This document shows positions 8,512-17,236 of a stretch of 64,000 nucleotides of DNA, one piece after another. The stretch's first letter is position 1. The number at the start of each line of letters is the position of its first letter. Both the position numbers and the translations under genes were made by a program. Under the pieces are notes generated by a model. It was given only the letters and a program-made list of their open reading frames with translations, was not told where the DNA came from and did not search any database. The DNA is taken from NCBI RefSeq assembly GCF_003008575.1, contig NZ_CP027667.1:2752001-2816000 (forward strand). Reading direction: 5' to 3'. This DNA is from Melaminivora suipulveris (GTDB taxonomy: Bacteria > Pseudomonadota > Gammaproteobacteria > Burkholderiales > Burkholderiaceae_C).

Positions 8512-11038
8512 CACGCCGCGGCCCGCCAGCGCCGTGTCACTGGCCTGGCGCGCGCTGTGGCGCGACCTGCGGGCCGGCGAGCTGCGCCTGCTGATGGTGG
8601 CGGTGATCCTGGCCGTGGCTGCCCTGAGTTCGGTGGGTTTCTTCGCCGACCGGTTGCAGGGCGCCCTGGCGCGCGATGCGCTGCAACTGCTGGGCGGCGA
8701 CTTGGTCGTCGCCAGCGACAACCCGACACCCGCGAGCTTCATCGCCCAGGCGCAGGCGCTGGGCCTGCGGCATGCCACCACGCTGGGCTTTCCGACCATG
8801 GCCCGCGCCAGCGATGCGCAGGGCGGCGCCAGCCGGCTGGTGGCGCTCAAGAGCGTCGAGCCGGGCTACCCGCTGCGCGGTCGCATGCAGGTGGCCGCCA
8901 GCCCCGGTGCGCCGGGGCAGGCCACGCAGGACATCCCCGCGCCCGGCCAGGCCTGGGTGGACGCGCCGCTGCTGGCCGCCTTGGGCCTGTCCATGGGCGA
9001 CGCGCTGCTGCTGGGCGACGCGCAACTGGCGATCACCCGCGTCATCACGCTGGAGCCCGACCGCGGCGCGGGCTTCATGGCGTTCGCGCCGCGTGTCATG
9101 GTCAATGCGCAGGATCTGCCCGGCACCGGCCTGGTGCAGCCGGCCAGCCGCATCACCTGGCGCTTTGCCGTGGCCGGCGCGCCGCGCGCCGCGCAGCGCT
9201 ATGCCGACTGGGCGAAGGCGCAGGCGGCGCGGCCCGAAGTGCGCGGCGTGCGCGTCGAGTCCATCGACAGCGGCCAGCCGGAGATGCGCCAGACCCTGGA
9301 GCGCGCGCAGAAATTCCTGAACCTGGTCGCGCTGCTGGCGGCGCTGCTGTCGGCCGTCGCCGTGGCGCTGGCGGCGCGCTCGTTCGCCAGCCGGCACCTG
9401 GACAGCGCGGCGCTCATGCGCGTGCTGGGCGCGCCGCAGCGGCGCATCGGCTGGGCGTACGCGCTGGAGTTCCTGTCGGTAGGGCTGATCGCCAGCGCTG
9501 CCGGCGTGCTGCTGGGCTACGCCGTGCACCACGTCTTCGTGCTGCTGCTGGCCGATCTGATGACGGCCGACCTGCCCGCCGCCACGCCGTGGCCGGCCGC
9601 GCTGGGCGCGGGCGTGGGGCTGACGCTGCTGGTCGCCTTCGGCCTGCCGCCGGTGCTGCAACTGGCGCGCGTACCGCCGCTGCGCGTGCTGCGGCGCGAT
9701 TTGGCCGGGCCGCGCCCGGCGTCGGCGCTGGTGCTCGCCCTGGGCGTGCTGGGCTTTGCCGCGCTGCTGCTGATCGTGGCGCGCGATGCGCGGCTGGGCG
9801 CCATCGCCGTGGGCGGTTTTGCCGGCGCCGCGCTGCTGTTCGCGCTGCTGGCCTGGGGCGCGCTGCGGCTGCTGGCGCGCGCCGTCTCCGAGAGCGCCGC
9901 GCCGCGCTGGTTGTTGCTGGCCACGCGGCAGATCGGCGCGCGCCCGGCGCACGCCGTGGCGCAGATCGCCAGCCTGGCCCTGGGCCTGTTGGCGCTGGTG
10001 CTGCTGGTGCTCTTGCGCACCGACCTGATCGCCAGCTGGCAGCGCGCCACGCCGGCCAACGCGCCCAACCGCTTCGTCATCAACGTCCTGCCGGAGCAAG
10101 CCGAGGACTTCCGCGCCCGGCTGGCCGCCGCCGGCGTGCGCGAATACGACTGGTACCCCATGTTCCGCGGCCGGCTGGTGGCCATCAACGGCGGCGAAGT
10201 GCGGCTGGAAGACTTCGCTGACGAGCGCGCGCGCCGGCTGGTCGATCGCGAATTCAACCTCTCGCACACGGCCGAGGCGCCGGCGCACAACCGCATCGTC
10301 GCCGGCCAGTGGCGCGCGGGCGAGGCCGGCGCCGTGAGCGTGGAGGAGGGCATCGCCAAGACGCTGGGCCTCAAAGTGGGCGACACGCTGCGCTTCGACA
10401 TCGCCGGCGTGCCCAGCCAGGCGCGCATCACCAGCCTGCGCCGCGTGGACTGGGGCTCCATGCGCGCCAATTTCTTCGTGCTGTACCCGCTGGCCGACAT
10501 GCCGGACGTGCCCCTGACCTATCTGGCCGCCTACCGCGCGCCGCAGGGCGCGCAGTTCGACAACGCTCTGGTGCACGACTTCCCCAACATCACCAACGTG
10601 GACATGGGCGCGACGCTGGCGCAGGTGCAGGGCGTGCTGTCGCAGGTCGTGCGCGCGGTGGAGTTCCTGTTCGTCTTCACGCTGGCAGCCGGCCTGGCGG
10701 TGCTGTTCGGGGCGATAGCCGGCACGCGCGAGGAACGCGCGCGCGAGCTGGCCGTCATGCGTGCGCTGGGCGCAAGCAGCAGGCTGCTGCGCCAGGTGCA
10801 GCGCGCCGAGCTGGCCGGCGTGGGCCTGCTGGCCGGGCTGCTGGCAAGTTGCGTGGCGCTGTTGGTGGGCTGGCTGCTGGCGCGTTATGTGTTCGACTTT
10901 GCCTGGACCGCGCCCTGGTGGGTGCCTTTGGTGGGCGCCCTGGCCGGCGCGCTGCTGGCACTGGCGGCCGGCTGGTGGGCGCTGCGCGAGGTGCTGCGCC
11001 GGCCGGTGGTGCAGACGCTGCGCGAGGCGGCGCCATAG
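8504..11038 (+). CDS. Large FtsX/MacB-type ABC transporter permease (YbbP-like)
   Basis: An 844-aa inner-membrane protein with an N-terminal helix (about 25-47), a large periplasmic region, a first FtsX-type domain of three helices (about 270-420), further helices around 415-560, a second periplasmic region and a C-terminal FtsX domain (about 720-835). This duplicated architecture fits the YbbP family, which works with a YbbA-type ATPase in envelope lipid or lipoprotein handling. No ATPase gene is adjacent, so the partner must be elsewhere. The start ATG at 8504 sits inside the fdhD end (8-nt overlap). Upstream in-frame codons exist but belong to fdhD. Substrate unknown. Confidence 0.85.
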   Translation: MSDTPRPASAVSLAWRALWRDLRAGELRLLMVAVILAVAALSSVGFFADRLQGALARDALQLLGGDLVVASDNPTPASFIAQAQALGLRHATTLGFPTMARASDAQGGASRLVALKSVEPGYPLRGRMQVAASPGAPGQATQDIPAPGQAWVDAPLLAALGLSMGDALLLGDAQLAITRVITLEPDRGAGFMAFAPRVMVNAQDLPGTGLVQPASRITWRFAVAGAPRAAQRYADWAKAQAARPEVRGVRVESIDSGQPEMRQTLERAQKFLNLVALLAALLSAVAVALAARSFASRHLDSAALMRVLGAPQRRIGWAYALEFLSVGLIASAAGVLLGYAVHHVFVLLLADLMTADLPAATPWPAALGAGVGLTLLVAFGLPPVLQLARVPPLRVLRRDLAGPRPASALVLALGVLGFAALLLIVARDARLGAIAVGGFAGAALLFALLAWGALRLLARAVSESAAPRWLLLATRQIGARPAHAVAQIASLALGLLALVLLVLLRTDLIASWQRATPANAPNRFVINVLPEQAEDFRARLAAAGVREYDWYPMFRGRLVAINGGEVRLEDFADERARRLVDREFNLSHTAEAPAHNRIVAGQWRAGEAGAVSVEEGIAKTLGLKVGDTLRFDIAGVPSQARITSLRRVDWGSMRANFFVLYPLADMPDVPLTYLAAYRAPQGAQFDNALVHDFPNITNVDMGATLAQVQGVLSQVVRAVEFLFVFTLAAGLAVLFGAIAGTREERARELAVMRALGASSRLLRQVQRAELAGVGLLAGLLASCVALLVGWLLARYVFDFAWTAPWWVPLVGALAGALLALAAGWWALREVLRRPVVQTLREAAP

Positions 11039-11053
11039 CGCGGTGCGCTATAA

Positions 11054-11109
11054 GTTTAATAGCTATAGGCCATTGATACATGCCGACTGAGGCCTGTTTT
11101 CATGCGAAA
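11054..11109 (+). repeat. Intergenic repeat family A, copy 2
   Basis: Contains AATAGCTATAGGCCATTGAT and TGCCGACTGAGGCCTG with a TTTTCATGCGAAA tail; same layout as copy 1. It fills the gap between the permease gene and the small ORF at 11118 and ends a few bases before that start codon. Confidence 0.65.
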
Positions 11110-11117
11110 TTGACGGC

Positions 11118-11342
11118 ATGAGTACTCCTGCCGACCTTCCCTGGACGCCCGACTGGAGCCAGGCCCCCCAAGGCTGGAACTGGCTGGCGCAGGACGCCGA
11201 CGGACGCTGGTTCTGGTACCGCAGCGCGCCGCAACTGTTCTGGGCGGGCGGGCTGTGGCGCTCCAACTCGCGCAACCAGCAGCTGGCCGGGCAGGGAGCG
11301 CCGGACGCCGCCTGGGCCGACTCCCTGCAGACCCGGCCCTGA
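11118..11342 (+). CDS. Small Trp-rich hypothetical protein
   Basis: A 74-aa acidic, tryptophan-rich protein (LPWTPDWSQAPQGWNWL, DGRWFWYRS, LFWAGGLWRS) without signal peptide, membrane segment or metal motif. I regard it as real because it has good codon use, starts at an ATG right after a repeat, and lies between two repeat copies ahead of the hemoglobin gene. I recall similar small proteins in Comamonadaceae but no function. The W/G-rich pattern suggests a small folded domain resembling a WW- or SH3-like module, which is only a guess. Confidence 0.6.
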   Translation: MSTPADLPWTPDWSQAPQGWNWLAQDADGRWFWYRSAPQLFWAGGLWRSNSRNQQLAGQGAPDAAWADSLQTRP

Positions 11343-11370
11343 GCGCCGGCCGTCCTCGGTACTCTCATAT

Positions 11371-11416
11371 TCATAGCTGACTGCGCTTGATTTGCGCGGA
11401 CTCAGGCCATTTTTGA
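11371..11416 (+). repeat. Intergenic repeat family A, copy 3 (diverged)
   Basis: Contains CATAGCTGACTGCGCTTGAT and a diverged GCGCGGACTCAGGCCATTTTT instead of the usual CGCCGACTGA core. It lies directly upstream of the truncated hemoglobin gene and ends about 17 nt before its ATG. Confidence 0.6.
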
Positions 11417-11432
11417 TCCATATTTCCGACCG

Positions 11433-11834
11433 ATGACCGCTACTGACCTCGATCAGACACCCGCCAGCGCCTACGACTGGCTCGGCGGTGAGCCCGCCGT
11501 GCGTGCGCTGGTCGATCGCTTCTACGACCTGATGGACCTGGAGCCCGCCTACGCCGAGCTGCGCGCCACGCACGGCAGCACGCTGGACAACGCGCGCGAC
11601 AAGCTGTTTTGGTTTCTATGCGGCTGGCTGGGCGGGCCCGATCACTACCAATCGCGCTTCGGCCACCCGCGGCTGCGCGCGCGGCACCTGCCGTTTTCCA
11701 TCGGCATCCTGGAGCGCGACCAGTGGGTCGCGTGCATGGACCAGGCCATGGGCGAGCTGGCCGTGCCCGAGGCGCTGCGCGAGCGGCTCACAGAGAGCTT
11801 CATGGGCACGGCGGACTGGATGCGCAACCGCTGA
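11433..11834 (+). CDS. Group II truncated hemoglobin
   Basis: A 133-aa cytosolic heme protein of the TrHbO type, usually linked to O2/NO/peroxide chemistry. Landmarks are FYDLMDLEP (B-helix with Tyr in the B10 region), an HPRLRARHLPF block carrying the proximal His (F8), and ERDQWVACMDQAM with the Trp expected at G8, diagnostic for groups II/III. The length is normal for the family. The ATG at 11433 follows repeat A copy 3. The gene downstream is on the other strand. The physiological role here is not shown by context. Confidence 0.9.
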   Translation: MTATDLDQTPASAYDWLGGEPAVRALVDRFYDLMDLEPAYAELRATHGSTLDNARDKLFWFLCGWLGGPDHYQSRFGHPRLRARHLPFSIGILERDQWVACMDQAMGELAVPEALRERLTESFMGTADWMRNR

Positions 11835-11888
11835 TTGCCGCTGGAGAAGTGGCGGTCCGGCGTATGCGTGCCTGGCCAGCGGCGCCTG

Positions 11889-12224
11889 TCAATCAGCGTG
11901 GGCGGCCTCGCTCAGCACCCGCTCGGCCCACTGGTTCAGGCTGGTCCCTGCGGCCTGCGATGCGATCAAGGCGGCGCGATGTACCTCAGGCGCGACGCGT
12001 AACATCATCTTGCCGCTGGCCGCGCATTGCGGCTCCTTGCCCAGCTTTTCGCAGGATGAGAGGTAGTCGTCGACAGCTTCATGGAAAGCCACGCGCAGGC
12101 TCGCCACGGTGTCGGCATGAAAGCCGATGATGTCGCCAATGCCCCGCACACGGCCCACCAGAACGCTGTCCCGGTCGTCGTATTGGATATGGGCTGTGTA
12201 GCCCCTGTAGGTCATCTTGCTCAT
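11889..12224 (-). CDS. HicB-family antitoxin-like protein without an adjacent HicA
   Basis: A 111-aa protein with an N-terminal HicB-like fold (MTYRGYTAHIQYDDRD, VGRVRGIGDIIGFHADTV, LRVAFHEAVDDYL, about 1-55) and a C-terminal ribbon-helix-helix type DNA-binding segment (KMMLRVAPEVHRAALIASQ, LNQWAERVL, about 75-108). In HicAB systems this protein neutralises the HicA RNase and represses the operon. No HicA ORF of 55-90 aa with the dsRBD-like fold is visible on either side: the smr gene follows within 40 bp upstream and the hemoglobin gene lies convergently downstream. It is therefore probably an orphan regulator. The start ATG is at 12222-12224; longer upstream extension runs into smr. Confidence 0.8.
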   Translation of the reverse strand: MSKMTYRGYTAHIQYDDRDSVLVGRVRGIGDIIGFHADTVASLRVAFHEAVDDYLSSCEKLGKEPQCAASGKMMLRVAPEVHRAALIASQAAGTSLNQWAERVLSEAAHAD

Positions 12225-12262
12225 GGCTGGACTCCGATCTGGGACAGTTCCCCGTGCGGTTC

Positions 12263-12928
12263 TCAGCGCCGCCCCGGCTGCAGCAGCACCACCAGCGCCC
12301 CCGCCCCGCCATCCAGCGGCCGCGCCTGCACGAAGGCCAGCACTTCCTTTTTCTGCACCAGCCAGCGCTGCACCCGGCCCTTGAGCACGGGCACCCGGCC
12401 CGGCGAGCCCAGCCCCTTGCCGTGCACGATGCGCACGCAGCGCAGGCCGGTGCGGTGCGCCAGGCGGATGAACTCGCCCAGCGCCTCGCGCGCCTCGTCG
12501 GTGCGCAGGCCGTGCAGGTCCAGGTGGCGCTGGATGCTCCAGGCGCCCGAGCGCAGCTTGCGCGTCACGTCCAGCCCCACGCCGGGGCGCCGGTAGCTGA
12601 GCTGGTCGTCCACGTCCAGCAGCGTGGTCACATCGAACTCGTCGCTGATCGACTCCAGCAGCACGCGCGCCTCGTCCAGCTGGCGCTGCACGGGGATGGG
12701 CTCGGGCGGTTCGTGGTGGTGCCAGCGACGCGCGTCCTGGCCCTTGACGGGCCGCACCGGGCCGACGCTGTGCGCGAACAGCTGGCGCTCGATCTGCGCG
12801 CGGCGCTCGGCCTCGCGCGCCTGCTGCTGGCGCTCGGCCTGCTGCGCGGCGGCTTCGGCCAGCGCGCGGCGCACGGGCTTGAGGTCGGCGAACGAGCGTA
12901 CGGAGACGATGGGGCGGGCGGCGGTCAT
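12263..12928 (-). CDS. Smr-domain protein (MutS2/SmrA-like nuclease family)
   Basis: A 221-aa protein with an Ala/Gln/Arg-rich coiled-coil-like N-terminus (about 15-50) and a C-terminal Smr domain: HLDLHGLRTDEAREAL (the LDLHG motif), then RIVHGKGLGSPG (the HGKG motif). Smr domains act as DNA or RNA endonucleases; stand-alone forms in proteobacteria (SmrA/SmrB) have nuclease activity, with SmrB acting on mRNA at collided ribosomes. Substrate here is unproven. The ATG at 12926-12928 overlaps the stop of the upstream phytase-like gene by 4 nt. It belongs to a minus-strand run radC - phytase-like - smr. Confidence 0.88.
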   Translation of the reverse strand: MTAARPIVSVRSFADLKPVRRALAEAAAQQAERQQQAREAERRAQIERQLFAHSVGPVRPVKGQDARRWHHHEPPEPIPVQRQLDEARVLLESISDEFDVTTLLDVDDQLSYRRPGVGLDVTRKLRSGAWSIQRHLDLHGLRTDEAREALGEFIRLAHRTGLRCVRIVHGKGLGSPGRVPVLKGRVQRWLVQKKEVLAFVQARPLDGGAGALVVLLQPGRR

Positions 12929-14127
12929 GGCCTGCCGGTTGTACCGCAGGGGGCATTTCCGCCGCTCTGCGGGCGGTACTCGGCGACGACGAACTGCGTG
13001 CTCTGCGCGGGGTTGAAGTTGTCGTCGCTCACCAGCACCAGCACGCAGGTGCCGTCGGCCAGGGGGGCGCCCCAGGTCATGCCCTCCAGGTTGTCCACGG
13101 CCTGGCCGAGCGCGGCGAAGTCGGCAACCAGAGTCTTGGGCGCGGGCGTGTGGTTGCCGGGGGTCAGCGTGTCCAGCCCCAGCGTGTCGCTGCCGCGCCG
13201 CGTGTCGATGCGGTACAGGCGCGCGGCAAAGCCGGCGCCGGCCGCGTAGGCGCGCTCCAGCACCAGCAGGTGGTGCGCGCCGGCGTCCAGGATTTCGCTC
13301 ACGCCGTTCAGCTCGGGCCCGAAGGGCAGGCGGCGCGCGCGTGGGGCGGCGTCCGGCTGGTAGGCGATCTGGCGCAGGGGCCGGCCGTCCTCCAGGTCGA
13401 TCAGCGTGAAGCGCACCGGCCCGCCCGGCTGGCCGTGGCGCGCGGGCGGGCCGTCCTGGTGCCAGGCGAGTTCCATGGCCAGCCAGGCGCTGCGGCCGCC
13501 TTGCGCGACGGCCAGGCCCTCCAGCGTGCCATTGCGCCGCGGACCGCGGCCGGCGCCGGGCTGGAAGGACTCGGGTAGCGCCCAGGTGCGCACATGGCTG
13601 CCATCGGCCCGGCTTGCGCGCAGCTGCGGGCCGAAGCCGCGTGAAAAATCACCCTCGCTGGTCCACAGGAACTGCGCGCCGCCGAGCAGCCAGCGCACGC
13701 TCTCGGCGTCGGGCACGTCCACGCCGGGTTCGGGCCGGCGCGCCCCGGCGAAGGGCCGCCCATCCGCCTGGCGCAGCCAGTGCACGCCGGTGATCTCGGG
13801 CGGCGCCAGGCCGCGCAGGCCGTACTCCAGGCGCGCGGTGTAGATGCGCGCCGGGGCGTGCGCCGAGCGGTCGTCGCTGATCAGCAGGTATTCGCCCGTG
13901 GCCGGGTTGCGGTCGATGCCGGAGATGCCGCCGAAGGTGCTGCCGCCCCAGTCGGTGCCCGGTGCGATGCGCGCCGTGCCGATGATGCGCAGGCCGGGCG
14001 GGGCAGCGGGCGCTGCGGGCGCGCGCGCCTGCTGCTGGAGGCCGGCCAGGGGCGCGCAGCCGCCCAGCGGCAGCAGCGCCGCGGCCGCCAGCAGTGCCGC
14101 CGCGGCTCGCCGGCGCAGGCCCGTCAC
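12925..14127 (-). CDS. Esterase-like activity of phytase family lipoprotein
   Basis: A 400-aa protein with an export signal and lipobox-like LLPLGGC near residue 24, so probably a lipoprotein facing the periplasm. The rest is a beta-propeller-type phytase-like domain (PF13449 pattern) with [22 protein letters not shown] near the N-terminus, [16 protein letters not shown] and NLEGMTWG. Members are annotated as esterase-like or phytase-like without a firm substrate. It starts with GTG (14125-14127), overlapping the radC stop (GTGA). Downstream it overlaps smr by 4 nt. The operon looks mixed in function. Confidence 0.82.
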   Translation of the reverse strand: MTGLRRRAAAALLAAAALLPLGGCAPLAGLQQQARAPAAPAAPPGLRIIGTARIAPGTDWGGSTFGGISGIDRNPATGEYLLISDDRSAHAPARIYTARLEYGLRGLAPPEITGVHWLRQADGRPFAGARRPEPGVDVPDAESVRWLLGGAQFLWTSEGDFSRGFGPQLRASRADGSHVRTWALPESFQPGAGRGPRRNGTLEGLAVAQGGRSAWLAMELAWHQDGPPARHGQPGGPVRFTLIDLEDGRPLRQIAYQPDAAPRARRLPFGPELNGVSEILDAGAHHLLVLERAYAAGAGFAARLYRIDTRRGSDTLGLDTLTPGNHTPAPKTLVADFAALGQAVDNLEGMTWGAPLADGTCVLVLVSDDNFNPAQSTQFVVAEYRPQSGGNAPCGTTGRP

Positions 14128-14813
14128 ACCAGCCCCTGCTCGGCCATCGACAGCGAGGCGCCGGGCGCGACGATGAAATGGTCCAGCACGCGCACATCGA
14201 CCAGCGCCAGCGCGGCTTTGAGTGTCTGCGTCAGCGCTTCATCGGCCCGGCTGGGCTGCACGCTGCCGCTGGGGTGGTTGTGCGCCAGGATGACGGCGGC
14301 CGCGTGGTGGTGCAGGGCGCGCAGCACGACCTCGCGCGGATAGACGCTGGTCTGCGTCAGCGTGCCGCGAAACAGCTCCTCCATGGCCAGCAGGCGGTGC
14401 TGGCTGTCCAGCAGCAGCACGGCGAAGACCTCGTGGCTGCGCGCCGCCAGGTGCAATTGCAGGTATTCGCGCACCGCGCCGGGCGAGTCGAACACGGCGC
14501 GCTCGGTCAGTTGCTGGGCCAGCGCCCGGCGCGAGAGTTCCAGCACCGCCAGCAGCTCGGCGCGCTTGGCCGGGCCCAGGCCCTTGATGCGCGCCAGGTC
14601 GGCGCCGCTGGCGTGCAGCAGGCCGGCGATGCCGCCAAAGCCGCCCTGTGCCGGTGGCGCGAGGAGCTCCTGCGCCAGTTGCAGCACGCCCTTGCCGACG
14701 ATGCCGGTGCGCAGCACGATGGCCAGCAGTTCGGCGTCGGCCAGGGCGGCGGGGCCGCGCGCCAGCAGTTTCTCGCGCGGCTGGGCGTCGGGCGGCAGAT
14801 CCTTGAGCGGCAT
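14124..14813 (-). CDS. radC: RadC-family JAB/MPN-domain protein
   Basis: A 229-aa protein with an N-terminal helix-hairpin-helix region ([22 protein letters not shown], about 65-90) and a C-terminal JAMM metal site ([19 protein letters not shown]: HxH, S and D ligands, about 172-190). The DNA-repair role once given to radC is not supported by later work; the JAMM fold implies a metal-dependent hydrolase of unknown substrate. The ATG at 14811-14813 is the first gene of the minus-strand run and faces slpA across a 65-bp divergent gap. The length matches the family. Confidence 0.92.
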   Translation of the reverse strand: MPLKDLPPDAQPREKLLARGPAALADAELLAIVLRTGIVGKGVLQLAQELLAPPAQGGFGGIAGLLHASGADLARIKGLGPAKRAELLAVLELSRRALAQQLTERAVFDSPGAVREYLQLHLAARSHEVFAVLLLDSQHRLLAMEELFRGTLTQTSVYPREVVLRALHHHAAAVILAHNHPSGSVQPSRADEALTQTLKAALALVDVRVLDHFIVAPGASLSMAEQGLV

Positions 14814-14878
14814 GGGGCTGTGGCGGGCTTCCTACAATGACGGGCAGTTTATCCAGTGGTTTTTTCCTCTCTCACGCC

Positions 14879-15349
14879 ATGACCGCCTCCGCCACCGCCG
14901 CCGATGTGCCCCTCGTGCAAAACGGCTCCTTTCTCACCCTGCACTACCGCCTGGCCGGGCCGGCAGGCGACGTCATCAACACCTTCGACGACAAGCCGGC
15001 CACGCTCTCGGTGGGCACGGGCGAGCTGTCGCCGGCGCTGGAAGCCCGCCTGATCGGTCTGCCCGAGGGTGCGCGCACGACCATCGAGCTGGCCGCGGGC
15101 GAGGCCTTTGGCGAGCGCAACCCGGACATGCAGCAGTGGGTGGCCAAAAAGCTGCTGGCCGAACTGGGCGACCCGCACGAGGAGTACCGCCTGGGAGACG
15201 TGGTGCAGTTCCCCACGCCCGACGGCATGGGCAAGTACGCCGGCGTGGTGCTGCAGGTGCGCGATGACGGCGCGGTGCGCTTTGACTTCAACCACCCGCT
15301 GGCGGGCGTTCCCGTGACGTTCGAAATCCAGATCATCGGCGTGCTCTGA
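14879..15349 (+). CDS. slpA: FKBP-type peptidyl-prolyl isomerase, SlpA/SlyD-like
   Basis: A 156-aa protein with the FKBP core interrupted by an insert domain, as in SlyD/SlpA: FLTLHYRLAGPAGDVINTFDDKPATLSVGTGELSPALE at the N-terminus, AFGERNPDMQQWV in the insert and FDFNHPLAGVPVTFEI at the C-terminus (the DxNHPLAG motif). It catalyses prolyl isomerisation and chaperones proteins in the cytoplasm. I placed the start at the ATG 14879; an ATG at 14837 would add 14 residues of hydrophobic character. It ends one base before ispH, the same slpA-ispH order found in E. coli and many proteobacteria. Confidence 0.9.
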   Translation: MTASATAADVPLVQNGSFLTLHYRLAGPAGDVINTFDDKPATLSVGTGELSPALEARLIGLPEGARTTIELAAGEAFGERNPDMQQWVAKKLLAELGDPHEEYRLGDVVQFPTPDGMGKYAGVVLQVRDDGAVRFDFNHPLAGVPVTFEIQIIGVL

Positions 15350-16303
15350 ATGAATACCCCCAAGGAAATCCTGCTGGCCGAGCCGCGCGGCTTTTGCGCC
15401 GGCGTGGACCGCGCCATCGAGATCGTCGAGCGTGCGCTGGCCAAGTTCGGCGCGCCCATCTACGTGCGCCACGAGATCGTGCACAACACCTATGTGGTGA
15501 ACGACCTGAAGGCCAAGGGCGCGATCTTCATCGAGGACCTGGCCGACGTGCCGCCGGGCGCGACGCTGGTGTTCTCCGCCCACGGGGTGAGCCGCGCGGT
15601 GCAGGAGGAAGCGCGCGCGCGCGGCTTTTCCATCTTCGACGCCACCTGCCCGCTGGTCAGCAAGGTGCACGTGGAGGTCGCAAAATTAGCGCGCGAGGGC
15701 TACGAATTCATCATGATCGGCCACAAGGGCCACCCCGAGGTCGAAGGCACCATGGGACAGCTGGACGGCGGCATCCACCTGGTCGAGGACGTGCAGGATG
15801 TGGCGCGCGTGCAGCCGGCGCAGACGGAGAAACTCGCCGTGGTCACGCAAACGACTCTCTCCGTGGACGACGCCGCCGAGATCACCGCCGCCGTGCGTGC
15901 GCGTTTTCCCAGCATCCGCGAGCCCAAGCAGCAGGACATCTGCTACGCCACGCAAAACCGCCAGGACGCGGTCAAACTGTTGTCGCCGCAGGTCGAGCTG
16001 GTCATCGTGGTCGGCAGCCCGACCAGCTCCAACAGCAACCGCCTGCGCGAGCTGGCCGCGCGCATGGGCCGCGCCGCCTACATGGTGGACTCGGCCGACG
16101 AGCTGCGGCCCGAGTGGTTCGAGGGAGTGGCCCGCGTGGGCCTGACGGCCGGCGCCTCGGCGCCCGAGGTGCTGGTGCAGGCGGTGATCGCGCGGATCAA
16201 GGAACTGGGCGCAGTGGCGGTGCGCAAGATGGACGGGATCGAGGAGACGGTGAAGTTTCCGCTGCCCAAGGGCCTCAAGCTGGACGCGCCGGGCACTGCC
16301 TGA
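15350..16303 (+). CDS. ispH: 4-hydroxy-3-methylbut-2-enyl diphosphate reductase IspH
   Basis: Last enzyme of the MEP isoprenoid pathway, making IPP and DMAPP with a [4Fe-4S] cluster. The 317-aa protein has the three cluster cysteines (PRGFCAGV near 16, DATCPLV near 100, [10 protein letters not shown] near 203), the catalytic Glu in [10 protein letters not shown], the substrate-binding His in [10 protein letters not shown] and FSAHGVS, and [10 protein letters not shown]. It starts directly at the slpA stop. ispE, an earlier step of the same pathway, lies at 53595-54446. Confidence 0.98.
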   Translation: MNTPKEILLAEPRGFCAGVDRAIEIVERALAKFGAPIYVRHEIVHNTYVVNDLKAKGAIFIEDLADVPPGATLVFSAHGVSRAVQEEARARGFSIFDATCPLVSKVHVEVAKLAREGYEFIMIGHKGHPEVEGTMGQLDGGIHLVEDVQDVARVQPAQTEKLAVVTQTTLSVDDAAEITAAVRARFPSIREPKQQDICYATQNRQDAVKLLSPQVELVIVVGSPTSSNSNRLRELAARMGRAAYMVDSADELRPEWFEGVARVGLTAGASAPEVLVQAVIARIKELGAVAVRKMDGIEETVKFPLPKGLKLDAPGTA

Positions 16304-16453
16304 AGCCTGCCGTGGCCGTCGCGCGGGAATCATTCGTTTACATTCCTGGCACGATGGTCGCGGTGGCGGGGTGTTCCGCAGCGCGGCGCATCGGTCCAGC
16401 CGCCGTTTTGCATTCGCTCTTTCGCACCCGCCGCGCCCATCGTCAACAGGACA

Positions 16454-17236
16454 ATGGCCGACGAGATTCGCCGCACCGGCTCGGTACTGCGTGACTGGCT
16501 GACTCCTTATTACACCCTCGGCGGGGTCGTGATGTTCGGAATCGGCTTGCTGACGCTGATCGACGCCAGCGGCTGGCTGGTGCGCGGCGTGGGCGCGGCG
16601 CTGTTGCTGGCGACGTTCCTGGCGTGGGTGCCGCATCTGGTGCGGCGTCAGCGGGCGCAAAAGGACGCGTCTGCCGCCGCTGCGGATGTGCCGATCCAGG
16701 CGCCTGCCGTCCTGTTGGCGATCACGTCGTTTTTTCTGGTCGGCATCGTCCTGGCCGAGGCGTATCGGGCGCAGCAGCAGCGTGCCTCCGTTGCCGCCGC
16801 TGTCATGAACGCGCCAGCCGCGGGCGGCGCCAGCGCGGAAAACCGCGCCCCCGCCGCAGCCGAAGCGGCGCCCGCCCCGACCCCGCCGCAAACGGCCGAA
16901 TCCAGGCCGGCCGAGCCGGTGCAGCTGGCGGCCCCGTCTTCCATCACTGTTCCGGCAGCTCAGGTGGAGCCCGAGCCCGCACCTGCGGTGGCCACTCCGG
17001 CGCCCGTCCCGCCCAGGAAACCTCCGCCGGGCGTCACCGCTGCAGCGCCAGCCGCCGCGCCGCGCGCCACCAAGGCGACGCCGCTGCCATCGCCCAGCGA
17101 GCGCAAGCCAGCCACTGCCGCACCTGTCCTGACGGCGCAGCAGAGCGCGCGCTGCACCGAGTTGCTGTCGCGCTTCAGTCTGGGCGAATCCCTGCAGACA
17201 CAAGACCAACAATTTCTGAAGACCACATGCCATTGA
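16454..17236 (+). CDS. Hypothetical membrane protein with Pro/Ala-rich linker
   Basis: A 260-aa protein of unknown function. It has two close hydrophobic segments (about 21-38 and 43-61), a third (about 85-102), then about 115 residues of low-complexity Ala/Pro/Glu-rich sequence, and a short C-terminal tail (QSARCTELLSRFSLGE) with two cysteines. This layout, membrane anchor plus flexible periplasm-spanning linker plus small end domain, resembles TonB-like or cell-envelope-spanning anchors, but no TonB signature is seen. Its end overlaps the next gene, an OmpA-domain lipoprotein, by 10 nt, so the two probably work together at the envelope. Confidence 0.72.
   Translation: MADEIRRTGSVLRDWLTPYYTLGGVVMFGIGLLTLIDASGWLVRGVGAALLLATFLAWVPHLVRRQRAQKDASAAAADVPIQAPAVLLAITSFFLVGIVLAEAYRAQQQRASVAAAVMNAPAAGGASAENRAPAAAEAAPAPTPPQTAESRPAEPVQLAAPSSITVPAAQVEPEPAPAVATPAPVPPRKPPPGVTAAAPAAAPRATKATPLPSPSERKPATAAPVLTAQQSARCTELLSRFSLGESLQTQDQQFLKTTCH

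Noticed and set aside
8537..10576. 679-codon open frame on the minus strand opposite the permease gene
   Set aside because: Gln/Arg/Gly-rich composition without hydrophobic core; no start context; shadow of the plus-strand gene.
11835..12262. A hicA toxin gene next to the HicB-like gene
   Set aside because: No ORF of suitable size with HicA features (short dsRBD-like fold with a catalytic His) is visible on either strand.
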